A stretch of 6,775 nucleotides of DNA from an uncultured Actinomycetes bacterium (GTDB lineage Bacteria; Actinomycetota; Actinomycetes; Nanopelagicales; Nanopelagicaceae), in the NCBI GenBank assembly GCA_903839585.1, contig CAIMCU010000021.1, forward strand, positions 1 through 6,775, in the 5' to 3' direction. Both the position numbers and the translations under genes were made by a program. Shown here in pieces: positions 1-6,587 of the stretch (positions within the stretch are counted from its first letter, which is position 1; every line of letters starts with the position of its first letter). Under the pieces are notes generated by a model. The model was given only the letters and a program-made list of their open reading frames with translations. It had not been told where the DNA came from and ran no database searches.

Positions 1-1
1 C

Positions 2-565
2 ACCCGTTTTGTTAAAGCGCTAGGCACAGGAAAAGGCGAAACCTTTACGCCAAGTGATGCCGACTTAACTCGTTGGGGTCTAGTCATGACCCTTGATGAG
101 GATTCCATCGCCGAACTTGATAACCATCCTGTGATTAAATCCTGGCGCAAGAAATCCGTGTCTGAGTTTCGTGCAGTTCTAGATCCCATCTCTTCACATG
201 GTTTGTGGGCCAACGAAAACCCCTTTGATTACTCAACGACTCCAGCTCAAGGACAGATAGCTGCAATAACTCGTGCGCGAATTGTTTGGAGAAAGAATCT
301 TCTCTTCTGGGGTGCAGTACCGCCTGTAACCGCCAGTCTTCATCGCTCTAAAGGGTTGATTAAAGCGATTGGAATTGGTGAAGCTCCCATTGGTTTGCAG
401 GGAACTTTCTCCTTATGGGAAAGCGCAGCGGATTTAAGAGAGTTCGCGTATAAAGGGCGGGAGCACTCTGAGGCCATCGAGGCAACATCTCGCAACAAGT
501 GGTACTCAGAGGAGTTATTCGTACGCTTTTCAGTACGTGAAGTTCGGGGCGAAATTTCAAGTTAA
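2..565 (+). CDS. crtA: spheroidene monooxygenase-like carotenoid 2-ketolase (5' truncated by window edge)
   Basis: The frame is open from base 2 to a TAA at 563-565, giving 187 visible residues; the start lies left of the window, since the family is usually some 220-250 residues long. Visible family signatures are KALGTGKG (visible residues 5-12), a conserved Trp at 25, ITRARI (89-94), the IGIGEAPIG...TFSLWES block (123-141), the EHSEAI segment (154-159) and the C-terminal KWYSEELFVRF (166-176). These match the CrtA/spheroidene monooxygenase family. In purple bacteria CrtA introduces a 2-keto group on acyclic carotenoids such as spheroidene; related enzymes act on other open-ended carotenoids. 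The ATG at 86 is internal, because conserved family sequence precedes it. It is the first visible gene of a plus-strand run with cruF, cruG and a crtD-like desaturase, which supports a role in end-group modification. Family assignment is firm; the exact substrate is inferred. Confidence 0.82.
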   Translation, partial: TRFVKALGTGKGETFTPSDADLTRWGLVMTLDEDSIAELDNHPVIKSWRKKSVSEFRAVLDPISSHGLWANENPFDYSTTPAQGQIAAITRARIVWRKNLLFWGAVPPVTASLHRSKGLIKAIGIGEAPIGLQGTFSLWESAADLREFAYKGREHSEAIEATSRNKWYSEELFVRFSVREVRGEISS

Positions 566-591
566 TGCGGTAAGTACGGCAGACTACGGCT

Positions 592-1395
592 ATGTCGATG
601 CGCCATTACACCCCAAGACGAAGTCGCAGGCACGGTATCTCATCCCGCACAGCCTTCATTTTGTACTCAGTCCTGGCTATCGCGATTTTGTTGCAGGTTT
701 CATATCCTCTTTTATCCGATGAACCTCTGCGCTTTGTAACTATTGCAACCGTTTATTGGGGTGCCGGTGCAATGGCGTTGCATGCACTACTTTCCTACGG
801 AGCTAGATACGCATTTACATATTTAGGAGTAACCCTTGTCTTTGGCTTACTCATCGAATCGCTCGGCGTAAATACAGGTTGGCCATTTGGCGTATATGAG
901 TACTCACCTACTCTCGGTGTTTCTTTAATCGGAGTTCCGGTAGTCGTGCCTTTTGCATGGGTGATGATGGTGCATCCCGTCCTTGTTGCAGCCCGTTACG
1001 TCACCAAAGGTTGGGTCTTTCTCTATGGAGGCTTTGGATTAATGGCATGGGATCTTTTCCTAGATCCTCAAATGGTCTCTGCTGGACGTTGGACCTGGGA
1101 GGTAACGGGATCACACGTTCCATTTCAACCGGAGATTCCACTTTCAAACGCCTTTGGATGGCTACTAAGCGGAATGGCAATCACTGCGTTACTACATCAA
1201 ATACTTCCATTGGAGCGTAGAAAAGAGAGCGCATCTCTTACCGCTGTCGATATCTTCCTAGGTTGGGTCTTTTTCTCTGGAGTTATTGGCAATATCTTCT
1301 TCTTTGACAGACAGGGCGTTGCCTTTCTCGGTGGCATTGTTTACGGATTGGTTTTCATCCCATACTTCTTAATTCGCTGGCTCGGTCGCCCTTAA
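592..1395 (+). CDS. cruF: CruF-type carotenoid 1,2-hydratase (integral membrane carotenoid biosynthesis protein)
   Basis: This 267-residue, multi-span membrane protein carries the hallmarks of the CruF/DUF422 carotenoid synthesis family: ESLGVNTGWPFGVYEY (89-104), PVVVPFAWVMM (116-126), AWDLFLDPQMV (152-162) with D154 and D158, W167/W169, and IPLSNAFGW (182-190). Hydrophobic stretches lie near residues 21-41, 48-68, 75-90, 112-135, 140-157, 184-204, 219-237 and 241-264, after a short Arg-rich N-terminus. Characterised CruF proteins hydrate the C-1,2 double bond of a psi end group: 1'-hydroxylation of gamma-carotene-type precursors in cyanobacteria and Deinococcus, and bisanhydrobacterioruberin in haloarchaea. 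The start is the first ATG after an in-frame stop at 571; ATG 598 is an alternative. No clear Shine-Dalgarno sequence precedes either. It starts 26 bp after crtA and ends 6 bp before the glycosyltransferase. Its substrate here, lycopene-like or monocyclic, cannot be read from the sequence. Confidence 0.87.
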   Translation: MSMRHYTPRRSRRHGISSRTAFILYSVLAIAILLQVSYPLLSDEPLRFVTIATVYWGAGAMALHALLSYGARYAFTYLGVTLVFGLLIESLGVNTGWPFGVYEYSPTLGVSLIGVPVVVPFAWVMMVHPVLVAARYVTKGWVFLYGGFGLMAWDLFLDPQMVSAGRWTWEVTGSHVPFQPEIPLSNAFGWLLSGMAITALLHQILPLERRKESASLTAVDIFLGWVFFSGVIGNIFFFDRQGVAFLGGIVYGLVFIPYFLIRWLGRP

Positions 1396-1401
1396 CTACG
1401 C

Positions 1402-2475
1402 ATGGATAGCGCTGTATTTTTTGTAAATCTCTTTCTCTTCGCATTAACGCTCACAAACTTCCTGCTTATTCGCAAACCTAAAGACAGTACACCAGTAAGC
1501 GTGAGCGTCGACTTACTCATTCCAGTGCGAAATGAAGAAGAGAATATTCCAGAGTTGATAACTGCGCTAAAGTCACAAGAAAGCCTCGAACATGTCCGTT
1601 TCATCTTTATCGATGACTCATCAACTGATCGCACATCCGAGTTGATTCAAACAAAGACTAAGGATGATTCGCGATTTACCTTAATTTCAGCAGCTGAGCT
1701 CCCGTCGGGATGGCTCGGAAAACCCTGGGCGCTCTCACAAGGCTTTGCCGCATCATCTGGTGAGATCCTTGTAACGCTAGATGCTGATGTCAGACTCAAA
1801 CCAGATGCGCTTGTGCGCTCTATCAATCTTCTAAATACCAGAGGGCTAGATTTCATATCACCGTACCCACGCCAGATTGCCATTTCCTTTGGTGAGCGAT
1901 TAATCCAGCCGCTCTTGCAGTGGTCTTGGTTATCTACAGTTCCACTCTTTATTGCCGAGCGAAGCACGAGAAAATCCCTTGCTGTGGCAAATGGTCAGTT
2001 CTTCTTAGTTAAGCGCTCAGCGTTAAGTCGCATCTCAGGTTTTGAAAGGATTTCACACCAAGTCATAGATGACATAGAGCTTGCTAGAGCTCTGCTCGCT
2101 TCTGGTTTTCATGGATGTGTTGTTGATGGTTCACAGATTGCTTCGACGCGTATGTACGATTCATTTACTGCAATCAAAAGCGGGTATGGGAAGTCTCTCT
2201 GGAAAGCTTTCGGTTCACTCCCTGGTGCAATGACTGCAACCCTTTTCCTAGGATTTACATCTATCTATCCGCTCTACCTAACAATGCAGTTCAATCCGCT
2301 TGGTGTCCTGGCACTTGAGTTGATTATAGGAACCCGTCTACTTGCTGCGGTTGGCTCGCATGGACGAATTAGGGATGCTTTCCTGCATCCACTCTCTATC
2401 GCTGTTCTTATCTATTTGATCGGTTACTCCTTCAGGAATCGCAAAACTGTTGAGTGGAAGGGTCGAGTATTGTGA
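1402..2475 (+). CDS. cruG: membrane-associated family 2 glycosyltransferase, CruG-like carotenoid glycosyltransferase
   Basis: This 357-residue GT-A fold glycosyltransferase of family GT2 has an N-terminal hydrophobic segment (about 4-23). It is followed by PVRNEEENI (41-49), the nucleotide-binding DDSSTD (71-76), GWLGKPWA (103-110), the DxD-type metal site DADVR (127-131), NGQFFLVKR (197-205), an acidic motif VIDDIELAR (221-229) that may hold the catalytic base, and RMY (250-252). C-terminal hydrophobic segments span roughly 278-343. This layout matches the CruG/CrtQ-like enzymes that glycosylate carotenoids; in cyanobacteria CruG adds the sugar to the 2'-hydroxyl of myxol and often accompanies cruF. 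Here it starts 6 bp after cruF and overlaps the next gene by GTGA, so a shared transcript and pathway are likely. The sugar donor and the hydroxyl used cannot be predicted. An alternative is a GT2 enzyme acting on another lipid, which the neighbours make less likely. Confidence 0.72.
   Translation: MDSAVFFVNLFLFALTLTNFLLIRKPKDSTPVSVSVDLLIPVRNEEENIPELITALKSQESLEHVRFIFIDDSSTDRTSELIQTKTKDDSRFTLISAAELPSGWLGKPWALSQGFAASSGEILVTLDADVRLKPDALVRSINLLNTRGLDFISPYPRQIAISFGERLIQPLLQWSWLSTVPLFIAERSTRKSLAVANGQFFLVKRSALSRISGFERISHQVIDDIELARALLASGFHGCVVDGSQIASTRMYDSFTAIKSGYGKSLWKAFGSLPGAMTATLFLGFTSIYPLYLTMQFNPLGVLALELIIGTRLLAAVGSHGRIRDAFLHPLSIAVLIYLIGYSFRNRKTVEWKGRVL
2456..2462 (+). promoter_or_regulatory. Shine-Dalgarno-like sequence deciding the crtD-like start
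   Basis: GGAAGGG lies inside the 3' end of the glycosyltransferase gene, 9 nt before the GTG at 2472. It supports 2472 rather than the upstream in-frame GTG at 2454. The chosen GTG overlaps the glycosyltransferase stop as GTGA, a usual layout for translational coupling. Confidence 0.5.
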
Positions 2476-3992
2476 AAAACGATCACTTAGCTCGCGGTGA
2501 GGGCAAGGTCGCCGTTATCGGTGCTGGTATGGGTGGCATGTGTACAGCTGCGCGGCTGGCGCGTGCTGGCTTTGAGGTGACAGTCTTTGAAGCATCATCT
2601 CGTCACGGTGGAAAATGTCGAACCGAATGGATCGCAGGGTTCGCCTTCGATACGGGACCTTCACTACTAACGATTCCAGCTGTCTACCGCGATTTCTTTC
2701 AAAGAACCGGCGATGTCATGGGTCGAGTTCTAGAGCTAACCCCTGTAAACCCATCCTTTGATTACAGATTCCACGATGGCACCTCGATAAAGTTCTCGAA
2801 TCTCTCACGCAAACAAACCCTTGCATCCATCACGCAATCCTTAGATGCAGATGCTGCCCGTGAATGGGATGAGATGATGCTTCAAGCAGAGGCGATGTGG
2901 GATGTTTCTCGTGAGCCATTCATCGAGTCAGAGCTCAAATCAATGGCATCGCTTATGAAACGGCCAACACTTTTGCGTGATTTAAAGTTGATTGCTCCAT
3001 GGAAATCACTGCGATCTATAAAACTTAAGAGCCCATATCTCCGAAAAATACTTGATCGTTACGCAACGTATAGCGGCTCTGATCCAAGGGTTGCCCCAGC
3101 TGTCTTATCAACCATCGCCTTTATCGAAGAGGCTTTCGGTGCTTGGCACATCACAGGTGGCATCGGAAAGTTATCCGATGCCGTTTATCAACGCTGTCTA
3201 GATAGGGGCGTAACCTTTGAGTTCAATACAAAGGTTGAACAGATAACCCATGACGGAAAAAAGGTAACCGGGGTTCGCCTATTCAATGGAGGCAGCTTTG
3301 ATTTCCCAATTGTGATCGCCAACGCTGATGCAAGCCTTGTTTACAATCAGTTAATCAAGGGGGCTGTTCCTAGTATCAAGAAGGCTAGAAAGGCAATCGC
3401 CAAATCAGATCCATCTCTTGCCGGCTTCTCTCTACTACTTGGCCTTCGTCCCGATGCAAAGGTAGCCAGACTTGAGCACCACACAATTCTCTTTCCTAAA
3501 GATTACGACGCTGAGTTCGACTCCATCTTTGATAAGAAGAAACCTGTTGAGGCTCCCACTATTTATATATGTGCACCGCACGATCCAACCATGGTTCAGG
3601 ATCCCGGCTCTGAAGCTTGGTCTGTCTTAGTTAACGCGCCACGCCATGACCCAAATGGAGTAGATGGTTTTAACTGGAGTAATAAAGAGTTTGTTGCAGA
3701 GTATGCACAGAGGATACTTACACAGATCGAATCGACAGGAATCTCTGTGCGCGATCGCCTAGAGGTGCTTGAGGTGCGAACCCCAGCTGATTTAGAGAGT
3801 GAGGTTCTTGCACCTGGTGGATCGATCTACGGAAGTTCTAGCAATGGTGCACGTGCAGCGTTCTTGCGCGCCAAGAATCGCTCACCATTAAGGGGGCTCT
3901 TCTGTGTCGGAGGCTCTGCTCATCCAGGTGGAGGGCTACCACTGGTTGGTTTAAGTGCTGAGATAGTTGCTTTAGCGGTTCTTGAAAAGTAG
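2472..3992 (+). CDS. crtD: CrtI-superfamily carotenoid desaturase, probably CrtD-like C-3,4 desaturase
   Basis: This 506-residue FAD-dependent enzyme belongs to the phytoene desaturase superfamily. The N-terminal dinucleotide fold VAVIGAGMGG is at 13-22, with the ribose-binding acid E40. It is followed by GGKCR (46-50), DTGPSLLTIP (60-69), RYATYSGSDPRVAP (196-209), EEAFGAWHITGGIGKL (219-234) and the C-terminal FAD motif GGSAHPGGGLPLVGLS (480-495). Length is normal for the family and the frame is intact. Because a second CrtI-type gene follows crtE at 6588, and because this copy sits with crtA, cruF and cruG, I read it as the end-group desaturase that introduces the 3,4 double bond of a 1-hydroxylated carotenoid. 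GGK in place of the GGR usual in phytoene desaturases fits that reading as I recall CrtD sequences. The start is the GTG in a GTGA overlap with the upstream stop; GTG 2454 would add six residues. Superfamily membership is certain; CrtD rather than CrtI activity is moderately supported. Confidence 0.75.
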   Translation: MKNDHLARGEGKVAVIGAGMGGMCTAARLARAGFEVTVFEASSRHGGKCRTEWIAGFAFDTGPSLLTIPAVYRDFFQRTGDVMGRVLELTPVNPSFDYRFHDGTSIKFSNLSRKQTLASITQSLDADAAREWDEMMLQAEAMWDVSREPFIESELKSMASLMKRPTLLRDLKLIAPWKSLRSIKLKSPYLRKILDRYATYSGSDPRVAPAVLSTIAFIEEAFGAWHITGGIGKLSDAVYQRCLDRGVTFEFNTKVEQITHDGKKVTGVRLFNGGSFDFPIVIANADASLVYNQLIKGAVPSIKKARKAIAKSDPSLAGFSLLLGLRPDAKVARLEHHTILFPKDYDAEFDSIFDKKKPVEAPTIYICAPHDPTMVQDPGSEAWSVLVNAPRHDPNGVDGFNWSNKEFVAEYAQRILTQIESTGISVRDRLEVLEVRTPADLESEVLAPGGSIYGSSSNGARAAFLRAKNRSPLRGLFCVGGSAHPGGGLPLVGLSAEIVALAVLEK

Positions 3993-4610
3993 TTACTTCA
4001 GTGCGTTATAAGCGTTGCGCATAACAAGAAGGAGACTAAACAACTGTGCAACAAGCAAAAGATAAGCAACTGCGTTGATTCCTGAGAGCTCTATTTGCGC
4101 AGCGATCAAAATGATGAAAACAGCGCTAGCTCTTACTGGGCGTTCTGTGGGAGTTACAAGGTCAATGACCGAGTGACCAAGGGATGCAACACGGGCCCGG
4201 GCGTACTCTTGAGTGGATGCAACTACCCATAAAGCGATAGCCGCATTTGCTGAGACACCTACGCAGTAAGCAACGTATAACCAGATCGCTTCGCTAACAC
4301 GATCGGCAACAGCATCAAGTGCGCTCCCCCATTTGCTTGATTTCGAGGTAAGAATCGCCAAACTTCCATCAACGCCATCGGCGATAAGAGATAACACCAG
4401 AAGAAAGATTGCCAGCACTGAAAGTGGTGAGAGCGCCATCCCTGCAGCAAGTAAGACGCCCAGAAGAGTCATAAAGTTGGGCGAGATTCGCAGAGCCGCC
4501 AAAAGCTTTGCAATAACAAATGAGATTGTTAGCCAACCCCGAACGATTCCGGAGACCTTTGCGCCACCATGTAAAGCACTCCAGCTATCAAAAAACTCCT
4601 CTTTTCTCAT
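3993..4610 (-). CDS. CDP-alcohol phosphatidyltransferase family membrane protein, alcohol substrate unknown
   Basis: This 205-residue membrane protein carries the CDP-alcohol phosphotransferase signature: D78, D81-G82, A85, G95, D99 and D103 are all in the canonical DxxDGxxA(R)x8GxxxDxxxD spacing. The Arg after A85 is replaced by Ile86. Such enzymes move a phosphoalcohol from a CDP-linked donor to a second alcohol, as in phosphatidylglycerol phosphate or phosphatidylinositol phosphate synthesis. Hydrophobic segments lie near 28-40, 46-77, 106-131, 160-174 and 178-196. EYARAR (135-140) and TERPVR (155-160) are conserved-looking polar blocks that I recall from a little-studied actinobacterial subfamily, which also often lacks the signature Arg. 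Its ATG overlaps the metF stop as ATGA, so it is probably translated from the metF message. Its TAA abuts the TAG of the opposing crtD-like gene. Activity seems plausible, since all metal-binding Asp residues remain; the product is unknown. Confidence 0.85.
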   Translation of the reverse strand: MRKEEFFDSWSALHGGAKVSGIVRGWLTISFVIAKLLAALRISPNFMTLLGVLLAAGMALSPLSVLAIFLLVLSLIADGVDGSLAILTSKSSKWGSALDAVADRVSEAIWLYVAYCVGVSANAAIALWVVASTQEYARARVASLGHSVIDLVTPTERPVRASAVFIILIAAQIELSGINAVAYLLLVAQLFSLLLVMRNAYNALK

Positions 4611-5479
4611 ACTCGCTTACCAATCTTCAGGTTTGAGAAGACCTCTTTCGTAGCTGAGGATGCATTCATCGTGTAAAAGTGAAGCCCTGGTGCACCAGCA
4701 TCGATGAGATCTTGAGAAAGTTTGGTCGCTATTTCAACACCCAACTTATAGACATCATCTGAATTACCTTCTACCTTTGCAAACGCCTCTGACACCGCCG
4801 CAGGAATCGGAGTTCCACTCAACTCTGCCATTCTGTTGAGCTGCTTTACATTTGTAACGGGAAGTACACCGGCTATCACTGGAAGATTAGATCCTTTGGC
4901 GCTTAGTCGATCGACAAGATCCTTCCACTTTTGAACATCGAAAAAGAACTGTGTAGTCGCAAACTTTGCGCCAAGTGACTCTTTGCGAAGCAAAACCTCG
5001 ATATCTGCATCAAAATTTCCTCGAGATGCAGGATGACCATCTGGAAAAGCTGCAACGCCGACTACAAACCCACCAAACTCTGCAGCTAGTTCAACGAGTT
5101 GATCAGCGTGATCAAAGCCACCATCGGTGCGCACCCACGGAGAGCTCGGCCCTCCAGTTGGGTCGCCACGTAAAGCCAGGATGTTGTCGATTCCGGCTTG
5201 TTTATACTTTTCTAAGATTTGCAGGAGTTCATCTCGAGTTGATCCAACACATGTTAAGTGAGCAACGGTTGGTATGCCGGTGCGTTTGGTTATCTCTGAG
5301 GTAATGCGAATAGTTCTATCTCGAGTCCCGCCACCAGCTCCGTAGGTAACCGATATAAAGTCCGGGGCGATTGATGAAAGATTGCTCATGGCGCTCCATA
5401 AACGCGCCTCCCCCTCGGCATCCTTTGGAGGAAAGAACTCAAAGGAGTACGTGGTTCCATTTCCAACTCGCATCTCCAC
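4607..5479 (-). CDS. metF: 5,10-methylenetetrahydrofolate reductase
   Basis: This FAD-dependent TIM-barrel enzyme reduces 5,10-methylene-THF to 5-methyl-THF for methionine synthesis in the cytoplasm. From the GTG at 5479 it is 290 residues, close to the 296 of E. coli MetF. Signatures are SFEFFPPK (12-19) with the catalytic Glu14 (E28 in E. coli), VTYGAGGG (45-52), HLTCVGSTRDEL (75-86), LALRGDP (103-108 region) with the folate-binding Asp107, GVAAFPDGHP (142-151), TTQFFFD (176-182) and IAGVLPVTN further on. The frame stays open upstream to an ATG at 5719, but that extension is antisense to crtE and has no MetF-like sequence. I chose GTG 5479 because a TACCCT hexamer sits exactly at -12 to -7 from it, which suggests a leaderless message. 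ATG 5473, two codons in, is the alternative. It is divergent from crtE and coupled to the downstream CDP-alcohol transferase by ATGA. Confidence 0.95.
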   Translation of the reverse strand: MEMRVGNGTTYSFEFFPPKDAEGEARLWSAMSNLSSIAPDFISVTYGAGGGTRDRTIRITSEITKRTGIPTVAHLTCVGSTRDELLQILEKYKQAGIDNILALRGDPTGGPSSPWVRTDGGFDHADQLVELAAEFGGFVVGVAAFPDGHPASRGNFDADIEVLLRKESLGAKFATTQFFFDVQKWKDLVDRLSAKGSNLPVIAGVLPVTNVKQLNRMAELSGTPIPAAVSEAFAKVEGNSDDVYKLGVEIATKLSQDLIDAGAPGLHFYTMNASSATKEVFSNLKIGKRV

Positions 5480-5485
5480 GCCGTC

Positions 5486-5491
5486 AGGGTA
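5486..5491 (-). promoter_or_regulatory. putative -10 element for metF (leaderless)
   Basis: On the minus strand these bases read TACCCT, fitting the TAnnnT core of a bacterial -10 box. They occupy -12 to -7 if the first base of the GTG at 5479 is +1, so the transcript would begin at the start codon. No good -35 box is visible, and no Shine-Dalgarno sequence precedes GTG 5479. The assignment comes from position and pattern only. Confidence 0.4.
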
Positions 5492-5495
5492 CCGT
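5490..5495 (+). promoter_or_regulatory. putative -10 element for crtE (leaderless)
   Basis: The plus strand reads TACCGT, a TAnnnT hexamer at -12 to -7 relative to the GTG at 5502. It shares its first TA with the minus-strand hexamer TACCCT of the metF promoter. The upstream region has no convincing -35 box and would already lie within the metF coding sequence. A leaderless start agrees with the absence of a well-placed ribosome binding site; the nearest candidate, CAGGG, ends 12 nt before the GTG. Confidence 0.4.
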
Positions 5496-5501
5496 TGCGC
5501 C

Positions 5502-6587
5502 GTGGGTAACGATGCGCAGGGCACGCTTGAATTAGTGCGTGAACAGGTACAAGCTGAACTTGTTTCATACCTGACCTTGCAACGTGAATACCTCAGCGGA
5601 ATTGGCTCTGAGTTAATTCCAGTTTGTGATGCTCTAGAAAGCTTTTTGCTCGATGCAGGCAAGCGCCTTCGTCCGCTCTTTGCATACGCTGGATTTCTTG
5701 CAACGGGAGCGACACCCACCCAACAAGATATTCGCGCTATGACAAGCCTTGAACTCCTACAAGCGTGCGCCCTTATCCACGATGATTTAATGGATAAGTC
5801 AGATACCCGTCGCGGTAAACCAGCGATTCATCGACACTTTGAAAATCTCCATCAATCTCAGACCCTCAATGGTTTATCTGCACAGTTTGGAGAAGCAGCC
5901 GCAGTACTGCTGGGTGATCTAGCTCTAGTGTGGTCAGACCACATGCTTCATACATCTGGAGTTTCAAATGATTCCCTTTTGTCCGCGCTATCTGTACATG
6001 ATGAAATGCGAATCGAACTCATGGCTGGTCAGTACTTAGATGTGAGAGAGGCTGGAGAGAAAACTCCAAACGTTGACCGTGCGCTTCGAATCGCCAGATA
6101 CAAATCTGGTAAGTACACCATTGAACGTCCCCTGCACTTGGGCGCCTCTTTGGCAGTAACAGATGCCAAGCAACGTTCAAACTTAACAAGTATCTTGAGC
6201 GCATACGGACTTCCCTTGGGGGAAGCTTTCCAACTCCGCGATGATTTGCTTGGAGTATTTGGAGATCCCTCCGTGACAGGAAAGCCAGCCGGTGATGATC
6301 TACGCGAAGGAAAGCGAACTGTTTTAATCGCTATGACATTTGAACGTGCTACTGCGGCGGCTTGTGATGAGTTAGCGAAGTACTTAGGAAATGAAGAGCT
6401 AACAAGCTCTGAGATTGAGCGAGCTCGCCTGTTGATTAGAGAGTCAGGATCGGTAGAGGTAGTTGAGGAGTTGATTGAAGGTCTATTGACCAACGCCTTA
6501 CAAGCGGCAAGTTCGGAAGAGATTTCACCGCAGGCACGTGAGTTACTGGTGCTGCTTGCCACTAGTGCAACAAGGAGGACGATGTAG
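5502..6587 (+). CDS. crtE: geranylgeranyl diphosphate synthase (IdsA/CrtE-type polyprenyl synthetase)
   Basis: This soluble trans-prenyltransferase condenses IPP with allylic diphosphates to give GGPP, the C20 precursor of phytoene. From GTG 5502 it is 361 residues, normal for actinobacterial members. Motifs in order are GKRLRP (53-58), the first Asp-rich motif DDLMD (94-98) followed by RRG, GQYLD (176-180), KSGKYT (201-206), the second Asp-rich region RDDLLGVFGD (246-255) and GDDLREGKRT (264-273). Residues 4 and 5 before the first Asp motif are Ala and Cys, not aromatic, consistent with a product longer than FPP. The frame extends upstream to 5382, but that part is antisense to metF and lacks family sequence, so 5502 is preferred; GTG 5535 is a weaker alternative. 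The divergent metF/idsA pairing resembles that of other actinobacteria, so the enzyme may also serve other isoprenoids. A crtI-like gene starts immediately after its stop. Confidence 0.9.
   Translation: MGNDAQGTLELVREQVQAELVSYLTLQREYLSGIGSELIPVCDALESFLLDAGKRLRPLFAYAGFLATGATPTQQDIRAMTSLELLQACALIHDDLMDKSDTRRGKPAIHRHFENLHQSQTLNGLSAQFGEAAAVLLGDLALVWSDHMLHTSGVSNDSLLSALSVHDEMRIELMAGQYLDVREAGEKTPNVDRALRIARYKSGKYTIERPLHLGASLAVTDAKQRSNLTSILSAYGLPLGEAFQLRDDLLGVFGDPSVTGKPAGDDLREGKRTVLIAMTFERATAAACDELAKYLGNEELTSSEIERARLLIRESGSVEVVEELIEGLLTNALQAASSEEISPQARELLVLLATSATRRTM
6572..6578 (+). promoter_or_regulatory. strong Shine-Dalgarno sequence for the crtI start
   Basis: AAGGAGG lies in the last codons of crtE, 9 nt before the ATG at 6588. 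It is the clearest ribosome binding site in the window and fixes the start of the next gene, one base after the crtE TAG. Confidence 0.8.

Noticed and set aside
1647..1967. A 106-codon open frame on the minus strand opposite the glycosyltransferase
   Set aside because: It lies opposite conserved GT2 motifs, has no domain signature and no ribosome binding site of note.
3751..3758. GCGATCGC octamer, the sequence of the cyanobacterial HIP1 repeat
   Set aside because: I noticed it only once in the window and it lies within coding sequence, so chance is the simplest explanation; gene content is actinobacterial.
3987..3998. Small inverted repeat AAGTAGTTACTT at the convergent junction as a bidirectional terminator
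   Set aside because: The stem is 5 AT-rich pairs with a 2-nt loop and no T-tract, so not credible as an intrinsic terminator.
4333..4653. A 106-codon open frame on the plus strand opposite the CDP-alcohol transferase
   Set aside because: It mirrors the conserved signature region of the real gene and has no independent support.
5382..5501. Upstream extension of the crtE frame to an ATG at 5382
   Set aside because: These 40 codons are antisense to the metF 5' end, where the conserved FEFFPPK and TYGAGG blocks are encoded. Prenyl synthase homology starts after 5502.
5480..5719. Upstream extension of the metF frame to an ATG at 5719 on the minus strand
   Set aside because: The extra 80 codons run antisense to crtE, carry no MetF-like sequence and would make the protein far longer than the family. 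The conserved part begins just after 5479.
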